Shown: positions 1-6,634, counted from the stretch's first letter. The stretch: DNA of 11,298 nt from an uncultured Massilia sp. (GCA_946886065.1 CAMPHU010000153.1:1-11298), one strand, 5' to 3'. Program-made: numbers and translations. Notes: a model not told the origin generated them from the letters alone.

Positions 1-797
1 TCGTCCTGGGTGATGTCGCCGGCGATGCGGATGAACAGGTCCTGGTTCGGGGTGAACTCGGCCGACAGGCGCGCCGCGGTGACATCCTTGTCGTAGTTCT
101 CGCCGCCGGTGGTCAGGTTCTTGCCGAAGCCGTCGCGCTTGAAGCGGGCGAAGGTGCCGCCGATGCGCGCGGTGTCGGTCAGCGGGGTGCTGGCGGTGAC
201 CACGACTTCGCGCTGCTGGTAGTTGCCGACGGTGGCGCGCAGGCGCACGTCGCGCTGCGGGCCGAGCTTGCGGGTCACGTACTTGACCGCGCCGCCGATG
301 GTGTTGCGGCCGTACAGGGTGCCCTGCGGGCCGCGCAGCACCTCGATGCGCTCGACGTCGTAGATGTCGGCCACGGCCGCTTGCGGACGGGCCAGGTAGA
401 TGTCATCGATGTAGATGCCGACGCCGGACTCGAAGCCGGCCAGCGGGTCGGCCTGGCCGACGCCGCGGATGAAGGCGGTCAGCGTGCTGTTGGTGGCGCG
501 CGAAGCCTTGAGGGTGGTGTTCGGCAGGGCAAGGGCGAGGGCGGTCACGTCCGGCACGGCCTGTTTGGAGAGCTGGTCTGCCGAGAAGGCGGTGACCGAC
601 ACCGGCACGTCCTGCAGGGTCTCCTCGCGGCGGCGCGCGGTGACGACCACCTTGGCCGGCGCGGCTTCCTCGGCCGACGCCGCCGGGGCGCCGGCCGAGG
701 TCTGGGCGTGGGCCAGGCCGGCGCCGCCCCCCGAGATGGCGAGCAGGGCGATGGCGGACTGGGTCAGCAGGGTCAGTTTCTTCTTGGTCAGACGCAT
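1..797 (-). CDS. TonB-dependent outer-membrane receptor, N-terminal part (runs off left edge)
   Basis: Reading the minus strand from the ATG at 797-795 gives an open frame of 265 residues to the window edge. Residues 1-31 form a signal peptide: a KKK basic region, a hydrophobic core and an AHA cleavage site before Q32. A TonB-box-like VVVTARRREE lies at about 50-59. The plug domain follows, with GIYIDDIYLARPQ at about 127-139 and the family hallmark IEVLRGPQGTLYGRN at 151-165, then the first barrel strands. These features are typical of receptors that bring large or scarce substrates across the outer membrane using TonB energy. A good Shine-Dalgarno (AAGGAGA, plus-strand 803-809) sits 5 nt from the ATG and fixes the start. 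The gene is divergent from a LysR regulator across a dyad-rich region. The substrate cannot be told from the sequence; lying beside malonate genes is only suggestive. The beta barrel's C-terminus is outside the window. Confidence 0.93.
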   Translation of the reverse strand, partial: MRLTKKKLTLLTQSAIALLAISGGGAGLAHAQTSAGAPAASAEEAAPAKVVVTARRREETLQDVPVSVTAFSADQLSKQAVPDVTALALALPNTTLKASRATNSTLTAFIRGVGQADPLAGFESGVGIYIDDIYLARPQAAVADIYDVERIEVLRGPQGTLYGRNTIGGAVKYVTRKLGPQRDVRLRATVGNYQQREVVVTASTPLTDTARIGGTFARFKRDGFGKNLTTGGENYDKDVTAARLSAEFTPNQDLFIRIAGDITQD

Positions 798-819
798 TCT
801 TGTCTCCTTGTTTTTTGTA

Positions 820-845
820 GGCATGCGTTCAAGATTTCGCATGCC
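820..845 (-). promoter_or_regulatory. Perfect inverted repeat in TonB-receptor leader (hairpin or operator)
   Basis: GGCATGCG (820-827) and CGCATGCC (838-845) are exact reverse complements around a 10-nt spacer. In the receptor transcript this would form an 8-bp stem about 10 nt upstream of the AAGGAGA ribosome binding site, followed by an A-rich stretch. It could be an RNA structure affecting translation or mRNA stability, or a DNA operator; each arm also contains the 6-bp palindrome GCATGC. The symmetry is seen directly; the role is inferred. Confidence 0.5.
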
Positions 846-898
846 AGCAGTGTGCCTCGGTTGGGTTTGGTTGAATAGATAACAATCGCCCACCCCTT

Positions 899-914
899 TG
901 TGCGTAAATGCACA
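899..914. promoter_or_regulatory. Candidate operator TGTGC-N6-GCACA (site 1)
   Basis: TGTGCGTAAATGCACA has perfect 5-bp outer arms around six bases. It lies about 100 bp upstream of the receptor ATG. The same arms with the same 6-bp spacing recur at 1086-1101, near the other divergent start. The geometry matches CRP/FNR-family sites (TGTGA-N6-TCACA), though the arm sequence differs, so the protein that binds is not known. Confidence 0.5.
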
Positions 915-1085
915 GCCCGCTATGCTGCTCTAGTGCAAATATGTGCAAGGCGTTTTCGCCAGGCTGTCAGTGGGCGCCAACGCATTTACGCAGTGAATTT
1001 GCCCCGAGGAATGGCTCAAATAGTGCTCATGAGCATCCGATTCGCGCAGCGACAGGGGAGCTCGACGAAAGGATTGCAGGGGGAA

Positions 1086-1101
1086 TGTGCACTAGTGCAC
1101 A
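1086..1101. promoter_or_regulatory. Candidate operator TGTGC-N6-GCACA (site 2), perfect 16-bp palindrome
   Basis: TGTGCACTAGTGCACA is a perfect 16-bp palindrome centred about 38 bp upstream of the LysR start codon at 1132. This is a position suited to autorepression or to control of both divergent promoters. Its arms and spacing equal those of the site at 899-914. An even-length palindrome is not the usual odd-length T-N11-A LysR box, so a different regulator class is possible. Confidence 0.55.
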
Positions 1102-1131
1102 ATATGTCATCTTGATATCGGACAACTGCCC

Positions 1132-2079
1132 ATGAATACGCTGCCCGAGTGGACCGACCTGCGATTCTTCCTGGAGCTGGCGCGCGCCGGCACCTTGTCC
1201 GGCGCCTCGCGCCGCCTCGAGGTCGAGCACACCACGGTGGCGCGCCGCATCGACCGGCTCGAGACCCAGCTCGGAGCGACCTTGTTCGACCGCAGCCGCG
1301 AAGGCTACGAGCTGACCGAGGTCGGGCTGGCGCTGCTGCCGCATGCCGAGGCGATGGAAGGCGCGGCCCTGGCCGCGGCCGAGCAGATCGGCGGGGCGGA
1401 GGTGGCGGCGGCCGGCGTGGTGCGCCTGGGCGTGCCCGAAGTGTTCGGGGTGCGGGTGGTGGCGCCGCTGCTGGCCGGGCTGCTGGAGCAGCATCCGGAC
1501 CTGTCGATCGACCTGCTGGCGCTGCCGCGCTTCGCCAACCTGGCCAACCGCGAGGCCGACCTCGGGGTCATGCTCGACCCGCCGACCACCGGCCGCTACG
1601 TGGTCACGCGCCTGGCCTCCTTCCGCTTCTACCTGTACGCGGCGCCGTCCTACCTGGCGCGCCATCCGGCCATCAAGCAGCAGTCCGACCTGGCGCGCCA
1701 CGACTTCGTCGACTACGTGCAGGACCGCCTGGCCAGCCGCGAGCTGTCCTACCTGAACGAACTCGGCTTCACCCCGCGCCGGCGCATGTGCTGCTCGGGC
1801 ATGACGGCGCAGATCGAGGCGGCCTCGCTGGGGATGGGCCTGATGATGGCGCCGCCCTACGCGGTGCCGGACGACGGGCGCCTGGTGCCGGTGCTGCCGG
1901 GCTTCTTCGCCGAGCGCTCGTTCTGGCTGGCCGCCCCGACCGACCTGTACCGCCTGCGGCGGGTGAAGGTGGTGTGGGACCTGCTGCGCGAGCTGGCCGA
2001 CAACAACCCTTCGCTGTGGTGGCACAACGGCGACCTCGACGACGTGGTGCAGGCAAGCGCCCAAAGCGCGCGCGCATGA
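1132..2079 (+). CDS. LysR-family transcriptional regulator, target unassigned
   Basis: The protein is 315 residues, normal for LysR regulators. The N-terminal winged helix-turn-helix covers about residues 7-66, with the recognition segment around 'TLSGASRRLEVEHTTVARR' and the usual 'RLETQLGATLFDRS' that follows it. The rest is a periplasmic-binding-protein-like effector domain (about 94-300), including 'GVVRLGVPEVFG'. The ATG at 1132 has only a poor Shine-Dalgarno, but the N-terminus aligns well with the expected start of the HTH domain. The gene is divergent from the TonB receptor and 29 nt upstream of mdcR in the same direction, so the two regulator genes are probably cotranscribed. By the usual LysR arrangement it likely controls the divergent receptor and itself, possibly through the dyads at 899-914 and 1086-1101. 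Family assignment is firm; target and effector are inferred. Confidence 0.9.
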   Translation: MNTLPEWTDLRFFLELARAGTLSGASRRLEVEHTTVARRIDRLETQLGATLFDRSREGYELTEVGLALLPHAEAMEGAALAAAEQIGGAEVAAAGVVRLGVPEVFGVRVVAPLLAGLLEQHPDLSIDLLALPRFANLANREADLGVMLDPPTTGRYVVTRLASFRFYLYAAPSYLARHPAIKQQSDLARHDFVDYVQDRLASRELSYLNELGFTPRRRMCCSGMTAQIEAASLGMGLMMAPPYAVPDDGRLVPVLPGFFAERSFWLAAPTDLYRLRRVKVVWDLLRELADNNPSLWWHNGDLDDVVQASAQSARA

Positions 2080-2108
2080 TCCGATTCAACTAACCAAGGT
2101 CTTTCACC

Positions 2109-3017
2109 ATGCGCAGCCAGATCAGCGACGAGATCACCTTCCGCAAGCTCGAAATCCTGCTCGCCTACATGGAGGGCGGCAACCTGAACGCGGCCGCGCG
2201 CCTGCTCGACATCAGCGCCGTCAGCGTGCACCGCGCGCTGCACTCGCTGGAGGAGAGCATGAGCTGCCAGCTGTTCAGCCTCCAGGGACGCAACCTGATC
2301 CCGAACGAGGCGGCCCAGGTGCTGGCCGAGGTCAGCCGCGAGGTGATCAAGCTGATGGCCGACGGCATCGCCGCCACCCGCTCGGCGGCCGGCTATTCGG
2401 CCGACCACCTCAAGATCGGCTCGCTGTACTCGCTCACCACCGGCACCATCCCCGAAGTCATCATCGGCATCAAGCTGCGCAAGCCCGAGCTGCAGACCGA
2501 ACTGGTGCTGGGCTCGAACGCCGACCTGCTGCACAAGCTCAAGCAGAACGCGATCGACGCCGCCCTGATCGCGCTGCCCGATCCCGACCCGGATGTCGAG
2601 TCGATTCCGCTGTTCGAGGACGAGATCTATTTCGCCGCGCCCAAGGGGTCGCCCTATGCCGGCGTGAAGGACATCGACCTGCGCGATTGCGCCGGCGAAA
2701 AGTTCGTGGGCCTGAGCGAAGGCTTCATCACTTTCCAGGGCTTCCAGGAAGCCTTCCGCATCGCCGGCTTCACGCCCACCGTGGTCACGCGCGTGGGCGA
2801 CATCTTCTCCCTGATGAACCTGGTGGGGGCGGGAATCGGCTACACCCTGTTGCCGGGGCGGGTGCGCCACGTGTTCGGCGACAAGGTCCAGCTGATTCCG
2901 CTCAGGCAGGAATACCTGATGCGCCAGACCATCGGGCTCAGCTTCCTGCGGGTGCGCGAGCGCGATCCGAACCTGCTGGCCCTGGCGGCGGTGTGCCGCA
3001 TGCTCAAGCACGGGTAG
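2109..3017 (+). CDS. mdcR: Malonate utilisation transcriptional regulator MdcR (LysR family)
   Basis: The protein is 302 residues. The winged HTH spans about residues 9-68 ('ITFRKLEILLAYMEGGNLN', then 'ISAVSVHRALHSLEE'), followed by an effector-binding domain. Features recalled from MdcR proteins of enteric bacteria are all present: the opening 'EITFRKLE', 'VSVHRALHSLEE', 'LKIGSLYSLT', 'EAFRIAGF', 'VTRV.DIFS', 'LLPGR' and 'RERDPNLLALAA' near the C-terminus. MdcR responds to malonate and controls the mdc operon. The gene sits 178 bp upstream of matC in the same direction rather than divergently, so the operon promoter should lie at 3018-3195. The ATG has only a weak AAGG ribosome site (2095-2098), but the HTH begins directly after it. 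No strong terminator follows, so read-through into matC is possible. Confidence 0.92.
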   Translation: MRSQISDEITFRKLEILLAYMEGGNLNAAARLLDISAVSVHRALHSLEESMSCQLFSLQGRNLIPNEAAQVLAEVSREVIKLMADGIAATRSAAGYSADHLKIGSLYSLTTGTIPEVIIGIKLRKPELQTELVLGSNADLLHKLKQNAIDAALIALPDPDPDVESIPLFEDEIYFAAPKGSPYAGVKDIDLRDCAGEKFVGLSEGFITFQGFQEAFRIAGFTPTVVTRVGDIFSLMNLVGAGIGYTLLPGRVRHVFGDKVQLIPLRQEYLMRQTIGLSFLRVRERDPNLLALAAVCRMLKHG

Positions 3018-3033
3018 AGCGACCGTTTCGCTC
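3017..3033 (+). other. Small hairpin just after the mdcR stop
   Basis: GAGCGA (3017-3022) and TCGCTC (3028-3033) form a perfect 6-bp stem with a 5-nt loop, beginning at the last base of the mdcR stop codon. No run of T follows, so it is at best a weak or factor-dependent transcription stop, or chance. Confidence 0.25.
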
Positions 3034-3195
3034 ACAGTAAACGTCCCACGGTCCGCGTAATTGATCTGTGCCCGAATCGCGGCTACCTTATAAAAACCAC
3101 AAAAAAGAGCATGCCCTCCACCCGGGGAGGCATATATTCGGAGACGTTTCACCCGGCCCGTCCAAAGCGGCGCCACTTGGCGAAGGAGCACCCCT
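3034..3195 (+). promoter_or_regulatory. Promoter and leader region of the mdc operon
   Basis: The gap between mdcR and matC must hold the malonate-responsive promoter. It has AT-rich patches in an otherwise GC-rich region. The best -10-like hexamer is TATATT (3133-3138, five of six consensus bases), with no good -35 ahead of it; that is usual for promoters activated by LysR proteins. An alternative is TTGATC (3061-3066) with TATAAA (3089-3094), but the 22-bp spacing is poor. A short GC-rich stem (CCTCC 3115-3119, GGAGG 3126-3130) lies just upstream of TATATT. I could not identify a convincing MdcR binding site. The matC ribosome site AAGGAG is at 3183-3188. Confidence 0.45.
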
Positions 3196-4611
3196 GTGTC
3201 CTCTCACATGATTTCCATTTACGTGCTGGCCCTGATGTTCATCATTGCCACCGTCCTGCCCATCAACATGGGCGTTCTCGCATTCGTCGGCGCCTTCCTG
3301 GTCGGCACCCTGGCCGCCGGCATGACGGCCAAGGGCATCCTGGCCGGCTTCCCGGCCGAACTCTTCCTGACCCTGGTCGGGATCACCTTCCTGTTCGCGC
3401 AGGCCCAGAACAACGGCACCATCGACTGGCTGGTGCGCCTCGCCGTGCGCGCCGTCGGCGGCAGGATCGCCGCCATTCCCTGGGTGATGTTCGCCATTAC
3501 CGCGATGCTGACCGCCATGGGCGCGGTGAGCCCGGCCGCGGTGGCGATCATCGCCCCGATCGCCCTCGGCTTCGCCGTCAAGCACAACATCAGCCCGCTG
3601 ATGATGGGCCTGATGGTGATCCACGGCGCGCAGGGCGGCGGCTTCTCGCCGATCAGCATCTACGGCGGCATCACCAACAAGATCGTGCAGAAGGCCGGCC
3701 TGCCGCTGTCCGAGATGACGACCGCCCTGGTCAGCCTGGGCTTCAACTTCTCCGTGTGCGTGGTCCTGTTCTGCCTGATGGGCGGCCTGCGCCTGATGCG
3801 CGAGGGCCGTCCGGCCAGCCGGGGCGGCGCCATGCCTGCGATGCCGTTTGGCACCCAGGTGGCCGTGGCCGCGCAGGGCCCGCAGATCTATGGCGATGCC
3901 GAAGCCGAGGCCTCCAGCGAAGAACAGCTGGCCCGCCAGCGCTCGGCCGACTCGCTCGCCGCCGTCAACACCGCCGGCGGCAGCGGCGCCGCCCTGGCCA
4001 AGGCCGACGAGAACGCCGGCCCGACCTTCCAGCAACTGGCCACCGTGTTCGGCCTGCTGGCCCTGGGCGTGCTGACCCTGATGTACAAGCTGGACATCGG
4101 CTTCGTCGCCGTCTGCATCGGCCTGGTGCTGTCGCTGATGGCCCCGCAGGTGCAGAAGCGCGCCATCGGCCAGGTGTCCTGGCCCGAGATCATGCTGATC
4201 GTCGGCGTCAGCACCTATGTCGGCGTGATGCAGAAAATGGGCACCATCGACTTCGTCGGCACCAGCGTGGCCAGCCTGACTTCGCCGCTGGTGGTGGCGC
4301 TGCTGCTGCTCTTCGTCGGCGCCATCGTGTCCGCCTTCGCCTCCTCGACCGCTGTGCTGGGCTCCCTGATCCCGCTGGCCGTGCCCTTCCTGCAGAGCGG
4401 CACCGGCGTCGACGCCATCGGCTTCATCGCCGCGATGGCGGTCGCCTCGACCATCGTCGACGTCAGCCCGTTCTCCACCAACGGGGCACTGGTGCTGGCC
4501 AGCGCGCAGAACATCGACCGCGACGTCTTCCTGCGCCAGCTGATGATCTACGGCGGGATTGTTACCTTGGTCGCACCGGTCCTGGTGTGGCTGCTGTTCG
4601 TCGTCCTGTAA
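3196..4611 (+). CDS. matC: MatC-type malonate/dicarboxylate carrier
   Basis: The protein is 471 residues and mostly hydrophobic. The N-terminal half (about 5-200) matches the MatC N-terminal dicarboxylate-carrier domain, with segments such as 'FAQAQNNGTIDWLVRLAVRA' and 'MMGLMVIHGAQGGGFSPIS'. A hydrophilic, Ala/Ser/Glu-rich loop (about 203-278) separates it from a second membrane half (about 283-471). Each half carries a small-residue/proline signature typical of inverted-repeat ion-transporter folds: 'SPISIYGGITN' at 151-161 and 'SPFSTNGALVL' at 424-434. It should sit in the inner membrane and import malonate for the decarboxylase downstream. The start is GTG: AAGGAG lies 7 nt upstream, whereas the first in-frame ATG (3208) would be 19 nt away. 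In other mdc operons this transport role is filled by MdcLM/MadLM or MdcF. Substrate is inferred from family and context. Confidence 0.88.
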   Translation: MSSHMISIYVLALMFIIATVLPINMGVLAFVGAFLVGTLAAGMTAKGILAGFPAELFLTLVGITFLFAQAQNNGTIDWLVRLAVRAVGGRIAAIPWVMFAITAMLTAMGAVSPAAVAIIAPIALGFAVKHNISPLMMGLMVIHGAQGGGFSPISIYGGITNKIVQKAGLPLSEMTTALVSLGFNFSVCVVLFCLMGGLRLMREGRPASRGGAMPAMPFGTQVAVAAQGPQIYGDAEAEASSEEQLARQRSADSLAAVNTAGGSGAALAKADENAGPTFQQLATVFGLLALGVLTLMYKLDIGFVAVCIGLVLSLMAPQVQKRAIGQVSWPEIMLIVGVSTYVGVMQKMGTIDFVGTSVASLTSPLVVALLLLFVGAIVSAFASSTAVLGSLIPLAVPFLQSGTGVDAIGFIAAMAVASTIVDVSPFSTNGALVLASAQNIDRDVFLRQLMIYGGIVTLVAPVLVWLLFVVL

Positions 4612-4641
4612 GGACGGCACGACCATTATTCGGGAAACGCT

Positions 4642-6309
4642 ATGCAAGACGCACAACGCCGCTGGGATACGCAGCAAACCAACCGTAGTGCCCGCCTCGG
4701 GCGGGCCCGCGCGGCCCTCGGGGACGACCTGCAGGGCAAGATTGTGGGAGCCAACCGTATCGTCGACCTCCTGCACGCCGTGCTCGAATGCGGCGACCGG
4801 GTCTGCCTGGAAGGGAACAACCAGAAGCAGGCCGACTTCCTCGGCAAGGCGCTGACCAGGCTGGACCCGAACCGCATCAACAACCTGCACATGCTGTTGT
4901 CGGTGCTGTCCCTGCCCGAACACCTGGACGTGTTCGAGAAGGGCATCGGCTCGCGCCTGGACTTCTCCTTCTCCGGGCCGCAAGCCGGCCGCCTGGCCAA
5001 GCTGGCCCAGGCGGGCAAGCTGAACATCGGGGCGATCCACACCTACCTCGAGCTGTTCGGCCGCTACTTCGTCGACCTCACCCCGCGCATCGCGCTGGTG
5101 GCGGCGGAAGCGGCCGACCGCGAAGGCAACCTGTACACCGGCCCGAACACCGAGGACACGCCGGCCATCGTCGAGGCCACGGCCTTCAAGAGCGGCATCG
5201 TGATCGTCCAGGTGAACAAGATCGTCGACAAGCTGCCGCGCGTCGACATTCCGGCCGACTGGGTCGAGTTCGTGGTGCAGTCGCCCACGCCTTACTACAT
5301 CGAACCGCTGTTCACCCGCGATCCGGCCCAGATCTCCGAGATCCAGGTGCTGATGGCGATGATGGCCATCAAGGGCATCTATGCCGAGTACCAGGTCGAC
5401 CGCCTGAACCACGGCATCGGTTTCGACACGGCGGCCATCGAGCTGCTGCTGCCGACCTATGCGGCCGAACTGGGGCTGAAAGGGAAGATCGCCCGCCACT
5501 GGGCGCTCAACCCCCACCCAGCCCTGATTCCTGCCATCGAGGCGGGCTTCGTCGAGTCGGTGCATTCCTTCGGCTCCGAGCTGGGCATGGAGAACTACAT
5601 CCGCGCCCGGCCCGATGTCTTCTTCGTGGGGCCGGACGGCTCGATGCGCAGCAACCGCGCCTTCTCCCAGGCGGCCGGGCACTACGCCTGCGACATGTTC
5701 ATCGGCTCCACCCTGCAGATCGACTTGCAGGGCAATTCCTCGACCGCGACCCTGGGACGCATCTCCGGCTTCGGCGGCGCGCCCAACATGGGCGCCGACG
5801 CGCGCGGCCGGCGCCACCCGAGCGCGGCCTGGCTGAAGGCCGGCCAGCAGGCGCGGGAGGGCAGGAATACCATCCCGCGCGGCCAGAAGCTGGTGGTGCA
5901 GATGGTCGAGACCTTCCGCGAGCACATGGCCCCGGCCTTCGTCGAGAAGCTGGACGCCTGGCAGCTGGCCGAGCAGACCGGCATGGCGATTCCGCCGGTG
6001 ATGATCTACGGCGACGACGTGACCCACATCCTGACCGAGGAAGGAATCGCCAACCTGCTGCTGTGCCGCGGCGACGAGGAGCGCGAGCAGGCGATCCGCG
6101 GCGTGGCCGGCTACACCCCGGTGGGCATGGGGCGCGACAAGCGCATGGTGGAGAACCTGCGCGACCGCGGCGTGATCCGGCGCGCCGAAGACCTGGGCAT
6201 CGACAAGCGCATGGCCACCCGCGACCTGCTGGCCGCCAAGAACATGAAAGGCCTGGTGCGCGCCTCCGGGGGGCTGTACGATCCACCGAAGCGCTTCAGG
6301 AACTGGTGA
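4642..6309 (+). CDS. mdcA: Malonate decarboxylase alpha subunit (acetyl-ACP:malonate ACP transferase)
   Basis: The protein is 555 residues, the normal length for MdcA. It catalyses acetyl-S-ACP + malonate giving malonyl-S-ACP + acetate, the first half of the catalytic cycle, within the soluble MdcA-C-D-E complex. Characteristic segments include 'DRVCLEGNNQKQADFL' (52-67), 'GIGSRLDFSFSGPQAGRLAK' (101-120), 'GFGGAPNMGADARGRRH' (376-392) and the typical C-terminus 'GGLYDPPKRFRNW'. It begins 30 nt after matC, and no alternative start exists in that gap. The ribosome site is weak (GGGAAA, 4632-4637), which suggests translational help from the upstream gene. It lies in the same reading frame as matC, separated by the TAA stop and ten sense codons. 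The assignment is firm. Confidence 0.97.
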   Translation: MQDAQRRWDTQQTNRSARLGRARAALGDDLQGKIVGANRIVDLLHAVLECGDRVCLEGNNQKQADFLGKALTRLDPNRINNLHMLLSVLSLPEHLDVFEKGIGSRLDFSFSGPQAGRLAKLAQAGKLNIGAIHTYLELFGRYFVDLTPRIALVAAEAADREGNLYTGPNTEDTPAIVEATAFKSGIVIVQVNKIVDKLPRVDIPADWVEFVVQSPTPYYIEPLFTRDPAQISEIQVLMAMMAIKGIYAEYQVDRLNHGIGFDTAAIELLLPTYAAELGLKGKIARHWALNPHPALIPAIEAGFVESVHSFGSELGMENYIRARPDVFFVGPDGSMRSNRAFSQAAGHYACDMFIGSTLQIDLQGNSSTATLGRISGFGGAPNMGADARGRRHPSAAWLKAGQQAREGRNTIPRGQKLVVQMVETFREHMAPAFVEKLDAWQLAEQTGMAIPPVMIYGDDVTHILTEEGIANLLLCRGDEEREQAIRGVAGYTPVGMGRDKRMVENLRDRGVIRRAEDLGIDKRMATRDLLAAKNMKGLVRASGGLYDPPKRFRNW

Positions 6310-6319
6310 GGAAACCACG

Positions 6320-6634
6320 ATGGAAACATTGAACTATCGCTTCGAGCAGGGCAAACGGCCCCTGGGCAGCATGCCGCAACTGGTGGGCGTGGTCAGCTCG
6401 GGCAACCTGGAAGTGCTGATCGAGCCGGCCGAGCTGGGCGGCGCCTGCGAAATCGAGGTGCACACCGCCGCCGTCGGCTTCGGCGCGACCTGGCAGGCGG
6501 TGATGGCCGACTTCCATGCCCGCTGGGGCCTGGCGGACGCGCGCATCTGCATCAACGACATGGGCGCCACCCCGGCGGTGGTCAGCCTGCGCCTGGACCA
6601 GGCGGTGGAGTCGGCAACGGGAGGCCAGCCATGA
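6320..6634 (+). CDS. mdcC: Malonate decarboxylase acyl carrier protein (delta subunit)
   Basis: The protein is 104 residues, the usual size of MdcC. It carries the 2'-(5''-phosphoribosyl)-3'-dephospho-CoA prosthetic group, loaded by MdcG, and shuttles acetyl and malonyl thioesters between MdcA and MdcD/E. The attachment serine in Klebsiella MdcC lies in a GVVGSGD motif; here the equivalent is GVVSSGN, pointing to S27 as the attachment site, with the following Asp replaced by Asn. 'INDMGATPAVVSLRLDQA' near the C-terminus also matches the family. The ATG is supported by GAGGA (6308-6312) seven nt upstream. The gene starts 10 nt after mdcA, and its stop overlaps the mdcD start as ATGA, indicating translational coupling. 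Confidence 0.95.
   Translation: METLNYRFEQGKRPLGSMPQLVGVVSSGNLEVLIEPAELGGACEIEVHTAAVGFGATWQAVMADFHARWGLADARICINDMGATPAVVSLRLDQAVESATGGQP

Larger units (their letters stand above)
798..1131. promoter_or_regulatory. Divergent control region between TonB receptor and LysR gene
   Basis: This 334-bp gap holds no convincing gene. Short open frames across it lack Shine-Dalgarno sequences and coding bias. It is visibly less GC-rich than the flanking genes and unusually rich in symmetry: a spaced 8-bp inverted repeat (820-845), two TGTGC-N6-GCACA dyads (899-914 and 1086-1101), a GTGCAA direct repeat with 10-bp period (933-948), an 11-bp inverted repeat (901-911 against 982-992) and a 12-bp palindrome (1024-1035). 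It must carry the promoters of both divergent genes. I could not pick out a convincing -35/-10 pair for either one. Confidence 0.75.

Noticed and set aside
381..882. Plus-strand frames across the start of the receptor gene
   Set aside because: The minus strand here encodes a signal peptide, TonB box and plug motif; the plus-strand products are Arg/Gly/Ala-rich shadows.
3110..3131. Short GC-rich stem (CCTCC/GGAGG) in the mdc leader as a possible riboswitch or attenuator
   Set aside because: Only 5 bp of pairing, no T-tract and no competing structure. It probably lies at or upstream of the transcription start.
1857..3191. Long minus-strand frame opposite mdcR and the end of the first LysR gene
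   Set aside because: It overlaps a clear LysR protein over its whole length, has biased low-complexity composition and no ribosome site.
3088..6318. A very long minus-strand open frame (over 1000 codons) opposite matC and mdcA
   Set aside because: It is the antisense shadow of two well-supported genes in GC-rich DNA. Its product is a low-complexity His/Gln/Gly/Ala/Asp-rich sequence with no domain.
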